Assembly (NCBI GenBank): GCA_014529385.2
Contig: CM043963.1
Coordinates: forward strand, 5,179,501-5,243,500
Reading direction: 5' to 3'
Source: Adiantum capillus-veneris
Taxonomy: Eukaryota > Streptophyta > Polypodiopsida > Polypodiales > Pteridaceae
DNA length: 64,000 nt
Positions 33,407 to 44,307 of this stretch are shown here, piece by piece (position 1 is the stretch's first letter; the number at the start of each line of letters is the position of its first letter). The translations under genes were made by a program, and so were the position numbers. The notes below the pieces were generated by a model. It was given only the letters and a program-made list of their open reading frames with translations, had not been told where the DNA came from and did no database searches.

Positions 33407-35033
33407 GATGTAGATTCCGTCCTCGGAAGCTATTGAGTTGAAGCTGGTTCGTCGAGGTGGAAGAGCATTTGAGATGAATGTCCTTAGCCTTCTTCAGTCA
33501 CTACAAAATCAAACAACATTGGCACAGTAATTGCATTCTCATAAGTGATTAAAAAGCATATGTAGTTTTAGGTAGACACATTGATTGGTAAAAGAATTTC
33601 AAATAATTTGGTAGCAATGAACATTAAATTGCAATTTAATCAAATGCATAAACAGATGTAAAGGTAGAAAATTAAACAAGTCTGGGGTCGCTAATTTGAC
33701 GGTCGAAAGGCACTAGAGATCGAATATTAATACCATGGGTAAGCTTCTTAATTTTCAGTGGTCAATTAAGTTGTTTAATCGCGAGAGCCAAGTATTCATG
33801 TTCGAGGGCTGACTAGAGGCTATATCTAGAAGACTTTGTAGTTAAGCTACCATAAAAGGAATTTCTCATGAAATCATCGCCTGAATGATTACTTTTTCTT
33901 TGACCCCCCAAGGTCTTTTCACAGTGATTCAATTTGATGTGTGTGCTTATTTTGTATGCCTTGGGTTTTTTGCTTTTCAAGGTAAAGCGCCCACACTGGG
34001 AACCTCTAGGGATCTAGTACCATAGGCGATACATGTGAGTGAAGTACCAATTTAAGCAGGGATTTCTCTTCCAGCTTAAAATTTTACATTGTGGCACTTT
34101 GATTTTTTGTTTGTTCATTTTCAGCATTTTAATTTTGTAACTTTGGGGGGGTCATATAACACTGTTACACTCCCCAGGCTCATCACATTAGTAAACTCCC
34201 TTTATAATACTTAAGCTGAAGGTCAATAGGGTTAAGCCCACTAGAAAGCCCTAGTACATTTCATACAATGCTGCCTAAATCGGATTAAGAACCTAAGTAA
34301 ACATTGCTTATTAGGAAGGCATTCCCCATGGTATTAAGAGAAGATTTCTAATACCTAGCTTGGTCAAACTAGCTTAGTTGGACTGCTTGATTTTTAAACC
34401 TAGACAAGTGATTACGACAAAACATTACATTGAATTAAATGTTTGATAGTAAGCAAATGCGGTGAATATTATGCTACCAATCACAATCAAAGCAGACAAA
34501 CATGGATGCAAAAAGATAAGGGCAATGCTAATGGACAACAAACACCTGTTTGTGTCGATGGTCGCGCTTAATTTGAAGTGTGAACGAGAGAAAGGTTCCA
34601 TGAAGGTCCAAATCCTATCAATAGCAACACGCTCTTGTACACACTAGGAAACAAAAGGAATACCTTCAGGAGGCACATTAGTGGGAAAAGAGAACTTCGC
34701 TAATCTCTCAACTCTAAAACAGAAACACTCCTATCGTACAAATCTTACCTACCCTCCATCACTCAAGTGATGAGGATCAAAGGTATTTTATGGCATAGGT
34801 TTCTGTTTCACTGTACCAGATGTGACATGTGTAGGTCTGAGTCAATGTTTTGACTTTCAATGTGCATACTCGTTTGCTAATTGCTCTTGCTCTTTATTTA
34901 TATTTTTTTTTGTTAGTATAAAGCTTTATATGTACATTCCCTAAGATTGGAATTGAGAGGTCAGGGAGGAAGGTTGAGAGGGAAACAAATGAATGATGAC
35001 AGCCAGCAAACACTCCCCCCTTCCTTGGGTAGA
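33407..35033 (-). other. Element C 3' noncoding region
   Basis: About 1.6 kb without a credible ORF lies between the W-x-P-K frame and the PPT. Element F has a noncoding region of similar length in the same place. A GGGGGGG run and short AT-rich tracts are the only features seen. Confidence 0.7.
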
Positions 35034-35552
35034 TCATACCGTTTGAAATGAGCTTGTCACCCTTTGAAACCAATTGTTCCAGCTGGTAATAGGTGAGGAT
35101 TTTTGCCAGTAGTTTTCTATTACCCTTGGTGCCTCGTCAAGCTGCAAGGGTGGTAAGGTACTCTCCCAGGATCGGACTTGAAGTGGTTCATCAGGTGATT
35201 CTTGAACACTGGGAGGTGTGGATTCTTTTGTAGCTTCATGGAGGTCCACTACTATAGATGGAGGTTGTGTAGAAGCTTTTATCTCTATGGATGTATTACA
35301 TGAGGAGCTAGAAGCTTCATGGGACTCCCCCCTTCCTGAGCTAGGTGGAACAAATCGTTCTTTCTTTGGTACCCAAACTAGCTCGGGAGCGGGTGTGTAG
35401 CATTCTGTGATTTTTTTCTTTCCACGATTATTGATTCGTTTTGGAGCTACGGGATTGGGCTCACTTGGGTCAGGTGATAGGTAAGAGCACAATCTACGTT
35501 TTGGCACCCAGATTTGATCATTTCCTTGATAGTAGCCTTGGGCTTCCAATAG
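35034..35552 (-). pseudogene. W-x-P-K repeat tail of element C
   Basis: After a TGA at 35550-35552 the gag-protease frame continues for 171 codons. It contains EAQGYYQGNDQIWVPK and ELVWVPKKERF, then a Ser- and Pro-rich acidic stretch with no further motif. Related units sit just upstream (YKWVPKASL, LRWIPK) and in elements E and F. The function is unknown. The basic-aromatic repeats suggest nucleic-acid or particle binding, but that is inference. The tail survives in an element that lost all of pol. Confidence 0.75.
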
Positions 35553-37578
35553 TCATTTAGGGATCCATCGCAACATTTTCTTACTTTTCTTGGAGCGAGT
35601 GGTATGTTTCTTACAAGGCTTCTGTTTTTTAGCACTAGCTATGGTCACTAAAGAAGCTTTAGGGACCCACTTGTATGTTTTCTTCGTTACATTAGGATGA
35701 GTCTTGTCGGAAGCGATATGCATTGGTTGTAGCATATTTAAGGGTACAAACATTTCATCCCCCTCAGGTGTTACCCAGGTTGTTCCTCTATTTCCCCAAG
35801 TGTCTATGGTTGCTGCTAGGTGGACCCAATCCACATTGTCTGACTCGGTCATCCCAGGTAGGATATCCATATAAGGAGAATCTTGGCCAATGTTTGTATC
35901 CTTCTTACAAGTGTAACAATATTGTAGTGGGGCCGAGTGAACTGTGGTGTCAGAGCGATGATCAATAATGGTTTTACTCCCTAAGGGGTGTACCTTACCA
36001 GTCACCAAATCCACTCTAAGGACAGAGTCTTGGAATTGCAAATAGACATGATTTTTAGACCAATCATGAACCATTTGTGCTTCCCTCATGAATGGTCGTC
36101 CTAAAATCATTTCATATGACATAAGGTGTTTAGAGAAATCCATTACAATGAACGTATGTCGTACCTTGTGTCCTAGAACTTTGATCTTAAGATCCTTGAG
36201 CATCCCCATAGGTTTGGCTATGGTACCATTTTCCATCTTTACCACAATGTTAGTAACACTGAGGCGGGGTTTTCCCATGGATTCCCAACAATCTTTTGTA
36301 ACGATGCTAACTCCTGCACCACCATCAAGAATTCCCTTTATAGGTAATCCCTTGGTAGTGATGAGTAGGGTCGCATTAGACTCGTCGCCTTTAAAATACT
36401 GCCCTAATTCGTTAATGGGTACCTCGATCACAGACTCGTGTCCATCTAAGTCAAGTGATTGCACATGATTTTCCTCATCAATCATAATTGAGTCAGGCCT
36501 ATTTGGTTGCGCAAACTGCGGTAATCCCGTTCGTAGCTCTCCGTTAAGGAATGCTCGAAGTGCAAGGAATAACTCAGGATCTCCATACAGCTTTGCTATG
36601 ATCGTGGTTCGGACCTCAGAAGACATGAAGTCCACTAGTTTGGCAACATTCATTGGCATTTTGCAGGGTGTAGGTCCTTGACTAGGAACGGGTGAGGATG
36701 GAATCTCATATTCCTCAATGGGATCAGGTATTCCTTCGTTAAACATCCTTTCCAACAAGAAAGGTGTATGCTCACTTTCTGATGTCCCGTCCTCACTCCC
36801 TTCTTGGATGATACTAGATATGTCTAACGGTCTATGGTTCATGTGGGGTGGATGAACTTGCGTGGGAAACACTGTGTCATGAATTTTGACATGCATGGGT
36901 TCTGGTTCTAGTTTCCTTTGAGTCTCCTCCACTAAACCTCTTAGATGTTTCACCTGCTCAATCTTGTCTACTGGGTTTGGGTACGTCCCAATCTTCTTTT
37001 TACAATTCTTCCCTTTTTGCCTCTGCGGTTTATCTTGGGGGTCTTGGATTGGATTTGGAAACACTTGTGGTGTTTTCAAAGGCTCTTTATGGTTTTCTCT
37101 TATTCGGTTTTCATTTGGTTCCATGTTACAGTTGTCTTTGTCGGCCTTTCCCTTTGTGGTATTGGTTCTAGTCTCCATTGTCTCGATTGAATCTGAATCA
37201 TCCTCGAGGTCATTCATATACACGGAGTCATCTCCTGTTCCTATGTTTGTTTTGGAACTTGGCTTTGAATTTCCCGTATTCTGCAACCTCTTCCTTCGTG
37301 TCTTCTTGTTCTTTGCTTGGATAACTGACGCGGTATCTCTCTCTTCGAGGATATGGCCTGGCCCTTGAAGAATGGACCGTGTAATCGCATAAGCGGGTGC
37401 GACGGTTGGTATTGGCGATGTCACACTAGCAATTTCGACCAAATTTAGAGGTGTGATTTTAGGCGCATTTGGGTTATAGGGGCATTGGGCAATCAAGTGA
37501 TCTATGCCACAACGATTACATGTGAGTATTGGCATTGCAGACGTGCTCCCTTGATTCATTTGCATCTGTGCAGCATTC
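35553..37578 (-). pseudogene. Gag end, retropepsin and first W-x-P-K units of element C
   Basis: The 670-codon stretch starts near a knuckle CNRCGIDHLIAQC. A long Lys/Pro/Thr-rich linker follows. The retropepsin has ILDGGAGVSIVTK (about residue 410), KMENGTIAKPMGML, and YEMILGRPFM about 75 residues later, so both halves are present. Gly replaces the usual Thr in the D-T-G motif (D-G-G). The C-terminal part reads DWVHLAATIDTW, matching EWEHILATLDVC of element E, and then YKWVPKASL and LRWIPK. It shares the frame of gag upstream and of the tail downstream. Confidence 0.82.
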
Positions 37579-37872
37579 TTTTACAGCCTAATAGGGCACT
37601 CCGCTGCCCGATGTGGTCCACCACACTCGTAGCATTGAAGAGGTGGCCTCCTAGCCTGGGTGTTGATATTTTGACCTCTCGATGCGAGAGCAGCAGCTTG
37701 ATAAACCGGCTTGACTTGCCCCCAACAATCTTCCATGTAGTATATAGGACACTCTTCCAATGTATCAAGTCCATAGGCAATACTAGTGTCTATTTCCTCC
37801 TCACATCCATCTGCATAAGCATTAGTTGGCTCGCAACCCACTTGGTTCATAGGGGCGACTCTTGGATGCGGG
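37579..37872 (-). pseudogene. Gag segment with second knuckle, element C
   Basis: This 89-codon stretch lies in the gag frame between a TAG (37873-37875 side) and a TAA (37579-37581). It carries CYECGGPHRAAEC, a CX2CX4HX4C knuckle, near its end. It is the middle of the original gag-protease frame, isolated by the two stops. Confidence 0.78.
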
Positions 37873-39674
37873 GGCTACGGTCCTAGCACAGGAGGTGGTA
37901 GCGGTGTAGCTTGTACAACATTTTGAGATCTAGGGACCATGTGTTGCGGTAGTTGCTCAACAGGTGGAGCAGGCATCAATACAGGAGCTTGAGGTGCATC
38001 CGTCCAGGCTAGAGGTGGTCTATTTGCCATCATACGTTTGATCATTAAACAATCCTTAGCTTGGTGACCATACCTACCACATGCGTTGCAAGTTCCATTA
38101 AATTTTACTCTAAATGTAGGGCACTCACTAGTGCTATGTGGACCTAAGAAAATGGAACACCATGGTTGCTCCCTTCTTGGATACATGTGACTATTTTGAG
38201 GGGGTCGATTATCCTTAAGAGACTCTTGGATTGCCTTGGTGAGGTCTGTCAAGAATATCTCAAATACCTTTGGCTCATTGGCAATGGGCTTTGCAGTCAT
38301 GGGTTCATACTCAATGGCTTGTGAGCTAGTGGATCTCGTGTCAGTAGACACCCTCATGCCTGCTATCATCAAGTTGTCCTCTAATTGGATTGCATTGGCA
38401 ATGACATCTTCCCAGGTTGTGATACCTCTAATCACTAGTCCATTATAGATTCCTTCATTCCTCAACCCTCGGATGAATCGATCAAGCAGTTGGTTATTGT
38501 TGAAGCTCTCATTTACAGGGCAGCGAGAGTTTAAGTGCTTTAGATGACTAATGAAGTCCCTTACTGACTCTCCTTCCTTACGTTCGGCCTTCTGTAGCTG
38601 AGATGCTACACCCCAAAGCACACCTTCTTGTATGTACTCCTTTAGAAACAACCTTCGAAGGGTAGGGTAGATTGTTTTCTCGTCCACCCTTAGGGTTCTA
38701 TACCAATCTCCAGCCTTCCCACTTAATGTCAAGCTTAAGGCATTGCACTTATGTAGTTCGTTGCGTTCCCCTAAGGAATCACATACTTGTTCAAACACTT
38801 CAATGTGTTTTCTAGAATCTTCGTCCCCATTGAATTTTTGCGTGAGTTTGGTAATTTGTACTGCCTTACTTCTAGGCTCTCTATCAGATGCATGACGCAT
38901 ATTTTCCGCGATAGATCGACCTATGGTTTGAGCAAACGCTGCCAAGTCACCTATGTGAGGAGGCAGGGCCGGTGGAGGTACTCTTGGAATCATATGTGGG
39001 AGAGGGGCGGGTACCGGTCTTGGCATATGTGTGGATGATGCAGGATATGGAACATAACCGGACATAGGTCCACTCGGATAAGGGCTAGGGAGCGGCACTC
39101 GAGGAGCATGAACAAGTGGTACAATTGGAGGTGTGGGGGCCATGTGTGCATACGGGGCTAGAGGCACATACGGTCGAGGCCCGATATTAGGTACTACGAC
39201 ACTAGGTAGTGGCAATGCGCTAATCGTAGATGTCATCGGTACATTCTCTGTCAGGCTTATCCCTGGAGTGAGCAATGTGTTTTCCTTAATAGAGGGTTGA
39301 GCCAAGTTAGGGAAGCTAAAGTTGTCGCTCGGAGGCTCAGATTGCATAGAGACCCCAGGTGAAATGACGTAAGATGGGTCCATGGGGCTCATTAGAGGAG
39401 TCTCCATTTGTGATAGAGTAGGATGTTGAGCCTTGCTCGTATCCAGAAATCTCATGGGGCCAGTTGAGAGTATATTTACCCCTCGGTTTTGCATTTCTGA
39501 TTGAATAATGCCATGGATAACATTACAGATCATTTTCTGCTGATCTTCCATGCTCGTGGCACTAGAGGTGGATTGTACAATCTCTATCCATCCTACATGG
39601 TAGGCGTGGCCAGTGTGTAGATCCGTCAACACCTCAGTGTGGAGGTCGTATGTCCAATGATCATTAATGAACAA
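37873..39674 (-). pseudogene. Gag core of element C
   Basis: An open frame of about 599 codons. The N-terminal third is Pro-, Ser- and Met-rich (PLVHAPRVPLPSPYP). A Retrotrans_gag-like domain follows (LSGKAGDWYRTLRV, LFLKEYIQEG, KEGESVRDFISHLKHL, LLDRFIRGLRNEGIYNG), and then a knuckle CNACGRYGHQAKDC. It would build the particle and package RNA. The frame is shared with the protease further on; a TAG ends this stretch. The first residue shown by the open frame is not ATG-encoded, so the true start is probably in the ORF upstream or by a frameshift. Confidence 0.85.
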
Positions 39675-39679
39675 TCCTT

Positions 39680-40213
39680 CTAGAGTCGACGTGTTAACGG
39701 TTTCTTGTGAGGTAGAAGCAATGTTGCTCCCGTGGTTTTACTTGTCACCAACGGTACTCTAGAGGGAACTTCTGAAGGAGGTAGCTCAACAGGGCCTTCT
39801 TGGTAAGAAGTTGGCAGGATATCCACATGGACACTCTTTGGGGGTGTGGGGTCCACGTGCGATGTGAAAGGAGAGTCCACTTCCCCACCCCCTTCGTGTG
39901 CTTCATTTGCATCAGGTTCCGAGCGAGTAGCTCTACCTAATGTTTCCATGAAACAGCTAAACATACTAGTACTAAACTGTGGAGCTTCCGGAGGTGCATG
40001 GCCTTCTCTCTCAATGTTTTGGGTAGGGTATGCTTCCATGATTTCTGAGTCGGAGGAGGAATCACTAGCGGCTATTTTAGGGTCTTCGACGGTGCTACCT
40101 TGTGTCCCCGCTGAGGGTCTAGAGCCTATCGTGGATCGGTAATGGGTGTCCGTATGAACAGAGGCACCCTCAATATGCTCGTGTTCTAGCACCCGCCCAG
40201 AGCGTAAGTGCAT
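39680..40213 (-). CDS. N-terminal gag ORF of element C (MHLRSGR start)
   Basis: A 177-codon ORF with ATG at 40213 starts MHLRSGRVLEHEH. Element D gag starts MNLRSERH, so this is the natural gag beginning. It is acidic and Ser/Pro-rich with no recognised fold. It ends TAG/TAA six bases before the next open stretch, which is in another frame; the two overlap as frames for about 60 bases, so a frameshift joins or breaks them. Confidence 0.72.
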   Translation of the reverse strand: MHLRSGRVLEHEHIEGASVHTDTHYRSTIGSRPSAGTQGSTVEDPKIAASDSSSDSEIMEAYPTQNIEREGHAPPEAPQFSTSMFSCFMETLGRATRSEPDANEAHEGGGEVDSPFTSHVDPTPPKSVHVDILPTSYQEGPVELPPSEVPSRVPLVTSKTTGATLLLPHKKPLTRRL

Positions 40214-41090
40214 GTGCTTTTGATACCCTAAGGTGTCAAAAAGCTGCTCTAGGAGGCCTTGTGACTAGTTTTTAGCGTTTTTTTTTTTGTTTTTTTGCTA
40301 GATTTTTTAGAGTGTGTCGTGGAATGGGCCGTGTGATAGCTCAAAACGAGCGTATCGCTAGGAGGGACGCGTTGTGCTTTACAGCCCACCGTTTGGTTCT
40401 ATTTTGCTCCAGAAAAGCCCGAAACAGTCTTTTCCTAGCTGGGGAACTAGGCTCCAAATAGCAAGTCTAAGGGTGCAAGTGGGAAGAGAAGGGAGGAGAG
40501 TGGAGGACTTGTCCCACATGCTCTCATTCCCTCTTGAGGGAGTAGGGTATATATATAAGAGTGAGTCTAGTATATATCATAAGACTGAGGCCTGGGCTTG
40601 GGCTTGGGCTTGGGCTTGGGCTTGGGGAAATGATCCCGATCCCGATCTATCTTTTATACAAACCAACCCGTCCATTTTTATAACTCACGTTTTTTATTTT
40701 CGAAAATTTAACCTCCCACTCACTCGCGTTTTTATTTTTCGGAATTTTTTGATTTTTTTTTAAAAAAAATCAAAAAATTTAAACTTTTTTTTTTTTTAAA
40801 TGCAGAAAATGCAAAAAATGCAAAAATTGACAATGCAGAAATTGAAAATGCAAAAAATTTAACACAAAAAGTGCAAAAAATGCAGAAATTGAAACTTGAC
40901 AGAACCAGAAAATGCAGAAAATGCAAAAACGCAAGAAATGCTAACTTTGCAGTGCAAACCAGAAAACGTAGAAAACGCAAAAAACAGAAATCTCCACACA
41001 ACTACACACACTCATTCCCTGCCTTTCCTATGATAGAAATTGCACCACAAGAAAGCGTAAAGTGCTTAACCGAGCTTAGTGTAGGGCATT
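40214..41090 (-). other. Element C leader with simple repeats
   Basis: There is no gene. It contains a plus-strand GGGCTT hexamer run (about 40588-40627) and a long run of TGCA(A/G)AAA units (about 40798-40990). The 89-codon Phe-rich ORF at 40732-41001 is produced by that second repeat. Confidence 0.8.
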
Positions 41091-41108
41091 TCCCCGGCAG
41101 CGGCGCCA
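41091..41108 (-). other. Element C primer-binding site (tRNA-Asp type)
   Basis: The minus strand reads TGGCGCCGCTGCCGGGGA, one base off the usual plant gypsy tRNA-Asp site TGGCGCCGTTGCCGGGGA. It begins a few bases after the LTR end at 41113. Confidence 0.92.
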
Positions 41109-41112
41109 AAAA

Positions 41113-41361
41113 TGTGCGCTCCTTGCCGCACTGTCGAAGCAAGGGACTTGCCAATACACCGTGTGCGAGCCACAAATGGCTCCAAGCACACAACAAGCCT
41201 AAACTAGCAAGCTCAAGAGAGCAAAGGGTGTGTCACTCACCGCTCTACGCTCGCCTTCGTGGTGGATTCCTCGCCGCGATGAAGAAGAGCTGCAGTCGTG
41301 CCGCGCTCAACCGCCTCGTCGCCGCCGTGCCTTTGTAATGCTCGATCGCACACACACTCTC

Positions 41362-41396
<35 letters not shown>

Positions 41397-41698
41397 AGGA
41401 GGTGAAGAAGAAGAAGATGGAGATGGAGATGAAGCAAGAGCACTCTTCTATTGCACAAATGAGAGAATGAGTAAAAATTAGGTTTAGTTGGCTTTTATAT
41501 GAGCTCACCCCATTCACACTTGGGCGCCCATGCTTAGCCAACTAATCCCTTGAATGTCCCAGTTAGAGTGCGCCTCTCATCGGCGATCACTCTTACCCTT
41601 TTCCTATTGGTCCGACAAGCCCGGTACCTGACTCTACCAAATACATAATACACGTCCGTCGTAGGTGATGGGGTGTCCTTGAGCTGTGAGGGTTAACA
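41113..41698 (-). repeat. Element C 5' LTR
   Basis: It matches 32783-33393, with a shorter (CT)n(CA)n tract at about 41361-41396. The TATA box lies near 41490-41502. It is followed by the GTAAG duplication. Confidence 0.95.
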
Positions 41699-41703
41699 GT
41701 AAG

Positions 41704-42078
<375 letters not shown>

Positions 42079-43410
42079 TCATGCCTCTATCTTTGCTTCT
42101 GATTCTCTAGCAATAGAGTTAGAGGGTTCTCCCTCCTCTGGAATCTCTATCATGAATTCCGGATCAAACCATAAGAAGTACCTCTTGAGCCTCCATCCAT
42201 TCACTCTGGTCTTAAGAGTTCGACCATCTGCCTCCATCAATTTGTAGCTACCATTGGGGTATAGTCTTTTGAGGACGAATGGCTCTTCCCATCTGGGCGG
42301 AAACTTATTATCTTTCCTAGTGTTGAATCTGTTGTCGTATCTCAATACTAACATGCCTTTCTTCATAACCTTTTCCATAAGCCCTTGATTGAATGTGAGT
42401 CAAAGTCATTCTGCTTGTGTCGTATAGTAGTTGATCGCATCTTTTCTGTCTAGCTAGAGCCTTTCTAGATCCAAGATGTGGTTGCGGAGATGGGAAATTG
42501 GGTGTTGTAACTGACTAGCCATGACTCGCAAGCTAGCTATCTGCACCTTGATGGGTAGAATGGTCTCTTTTCCATATACCAGATGAAAAGGGGTGAAACC
42601 TAGTGATGTTTGAAATGTAGTGCCGTAGGCCCAAAGAGCATCCATGAGATTCTTATCCCAATCACTGGTGTGGTTATTCACCTACTTTGTGATGACTTTA
42701 CAGATCATTCTGTTTAACTTTTCTACTAGACCATTGCACTATGGATAGTACGGAGTTGAGTGTCGACGTATGATGCCTAGCTTTTTCATCAGTTCTCCCA
42801 CCAAGTCGCCTCTGAAACCTGGCCCTCCATCAGATATTATCTCCAAAGGTGTGCCAAAGTGGAAACAAATGTGCTCAAATATGAACTTTGCCACTTCTTA
42901 GGCTGTAATGCATGTGGTGATTGCTGCTTCTGCCCATCGGGTCATGAAGTCTACACCAACTAGAATGTACAATTTACCCGACTGGACCCTTGGTAAAGGA
43001 CCAATTGCATCTATTTCACACTTTTGAAATGGGCCATATGAGATGATAGGAGTCTGTGGCTCATAGGTTAATGTTTGATCACTGGATACTTGACAAGCTC
43101 TGCATGTTTTACACCAATGATGCCCATCCCTATTCGTACTAAGCCAACAGAATCCTGCTTGTAGAATCTTCCTGCTAGTAATATCTAGAGCAAAATGGCC
43201 GCCACAAACACCATCATGGAAACTTCAGATCACCTCCATGATTTCACTAGAGATTGGCATTCGCCTGAGAATATGGTCTTTTCTCTTGCAATACAAGGTT
43301 CTATTTATAAGGTGGTATCTTGTTGCCTTTCGGACAAGACATTGTTTCTGTCCCTTGGTATACCCTTGAGGACCTTCTCCTGTATCTAAGAAGCTGATGA
43401 TATCAGGCAC
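42079..43410 (-). pseudogene. Integrase of element G
   Basis: The HHCC domain shows RYHLINRTLYCKRKDHILRR, FHDGVCGGHF and CRACQ. The catalytic Asp residues are in CEIDAIGPL and IISDGGPGF, and the Glu is in CNGLVEKLNR. The C-terminal part follows (LVYGKETILPIKVQ; 42378-42079 with RWEEPFVLKRLYPNGSYKL). Stops lie near 42741, 42899 and 42682, each explained by CAA or CAG changing to TAA or TAG. It would join element cDNA to host DNA. Confidence 0.85.
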
Positions 43411-43622
43411 AACATCGCTACCCTGAAAGACGGACAGCTTCAGTTTTTTATTGCTCCTATGGGAGCATCTTGTATTCTTTCCTTGGCTAGAGAATCTGCT
43501 TCTTGATTTTTTGTCATCGGGACATGAAATAATTGCACTGCTTCAAACTTTCTTAAAAGATCCTTAACTTGGCGTAATTGGCCAAGCAAAACTAGATTTT
43601 TACAAATTCAAGTGCCATTTAT

Positions 43623-43893
43623 CTACTTTATCAAGAGCATGGCATCACCAAACACATTTAGGTGAAGAACCCCTTGCAAAACACATTGTTCTAATCCAAG
43701 AATTAGGGCCACGTACTCTGCTTTGTTGTTGGAGTGGGAGTGTAGTAGTTTCCCAATACAGAAGACCTTTTCCCTTTGCTCATTGAAAATGAACTGTCCT
43801 TTTGTAAGCTCCATCAAAGAAAAGAGAGTGAGCTCCTTCTAGCTTAGGAATTTCTACCATTGGTGTCACTCCTTTGCCTCCTGTGTTGAACTT
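43623..43893 (-). pseudogene. Second (archaeal-type) RNase H of element G
   Basis: Three acidic motifs occur in order: FFDGAYKR near 43830, SNNKAEYVALILGLEQC near 43725-43690, and NVFGDAMLLIK at the end. A frameshift falls between the first and second. Position between the standard RNase H and integrase is diagnostic of Tat-lineage elements with dual RNase H. Confidence 0.75.
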
Positions 43894-44307
43894 TTACTTC
43901 TTTTCATAGTTACGATGAGTAAGAATACCTCCTAAACTAGCTCTTGTGGAGTTCTCCACTTGCATAGTGTAATCAAACTCTTGTAATCTAATGAGCCACT
44001 TGGAGATTCTAGATGAGACATCCATGTGTTGCATTACATGATACGAAAAGACTTCTTCCATTGTTGAAATTACAAAGGGTCTGGGCAATAGATAAGAGTG
44101 GAACTTTGTAGTGGCAAACATCAATGCAAGCACCATGTGCTCTACTGTGGTGAATCCTTTTTTTGCTGGGGTCATGAAATGAATAGAGAAGTAGATAGGA
44201 CACATAAAATGGCTCATCCCATCTAGGGGGTGCAATGGTGGGAAGTGAAGCCAAGATCTGTTTCACTTTGCTAAATTGTTTCTCATTTTCTTCGCTCCAT
44301 AGGAAGA
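43894..44307 (-). pseudogene. RT-RNase H connection and RNase H of element G
   Basis: The upstream frame reads NIFLWSEENEKQFSKVKQIL and ASLPTIAPP. A shift leads to the 113-codon stretch with HFMCPIYFS, KGFTTVEHMVLALMFATTKF and RISKWLIRLQEFDYTMQVEN. This is the typical gypsy RNase H and its link to RT. The RT itself lies beyond the element F insertion and is absent here. Confidence 0.82.

Larger units (their letters stand above)
32778..41703 (-). mobile_element. Element C: complete non-autonomous gypsy-type LTR element (gag-protease-W-x-P-K, no RT)
   Basis: LTRs at 32783-33393 and 41113-41698 flank internal sequence with PBS, gag, protease and W-x-P-K repeats on the minus strand. GTAAG at 32778-32782 and 41699-41703 is a perfect 5-base target duplication. 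PBS and PPT adjoin the LTRs exactly. No RT, RNase H or integrase motif occurs anywhere in the 7.7-kb interior, so mobilisation must rely on enzymes from another element. The two LTRs are very similar, differing by a few substitutions, small indels and microsatellite length, so insertion is fairly young. Confidence 0.95.
42079..44307 (-). mobile_element. Element G: 3' half of a Tat-type Ty3/gypsy element
   Basis: Minus-strand RNase H, a second RNase H-like domain and integrase lie in the order expected of the Tat/Ogre lineage. The upstream part (RT, protease, gag) is cut off by the LTR of element F at 44308 and is not found in the window. Frames are broken by several stops and frameshifts. Confidence 0.85.

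Noticed and set aside
40588-40627. GGGCTT repeats as an interstitial telomere
   Set aside because: The plant telomere unit is TTTAGGG. This hexamer is different and sits within a retrotransposon leader.
40732-41001. 89-codon Phe-rich minus ORF in the element C leader, resembling a membrane protein
   Set aside because: It is produced by TGCA(A/G)AAA tandem units, lies in the leader of an LTR element and has no other support.
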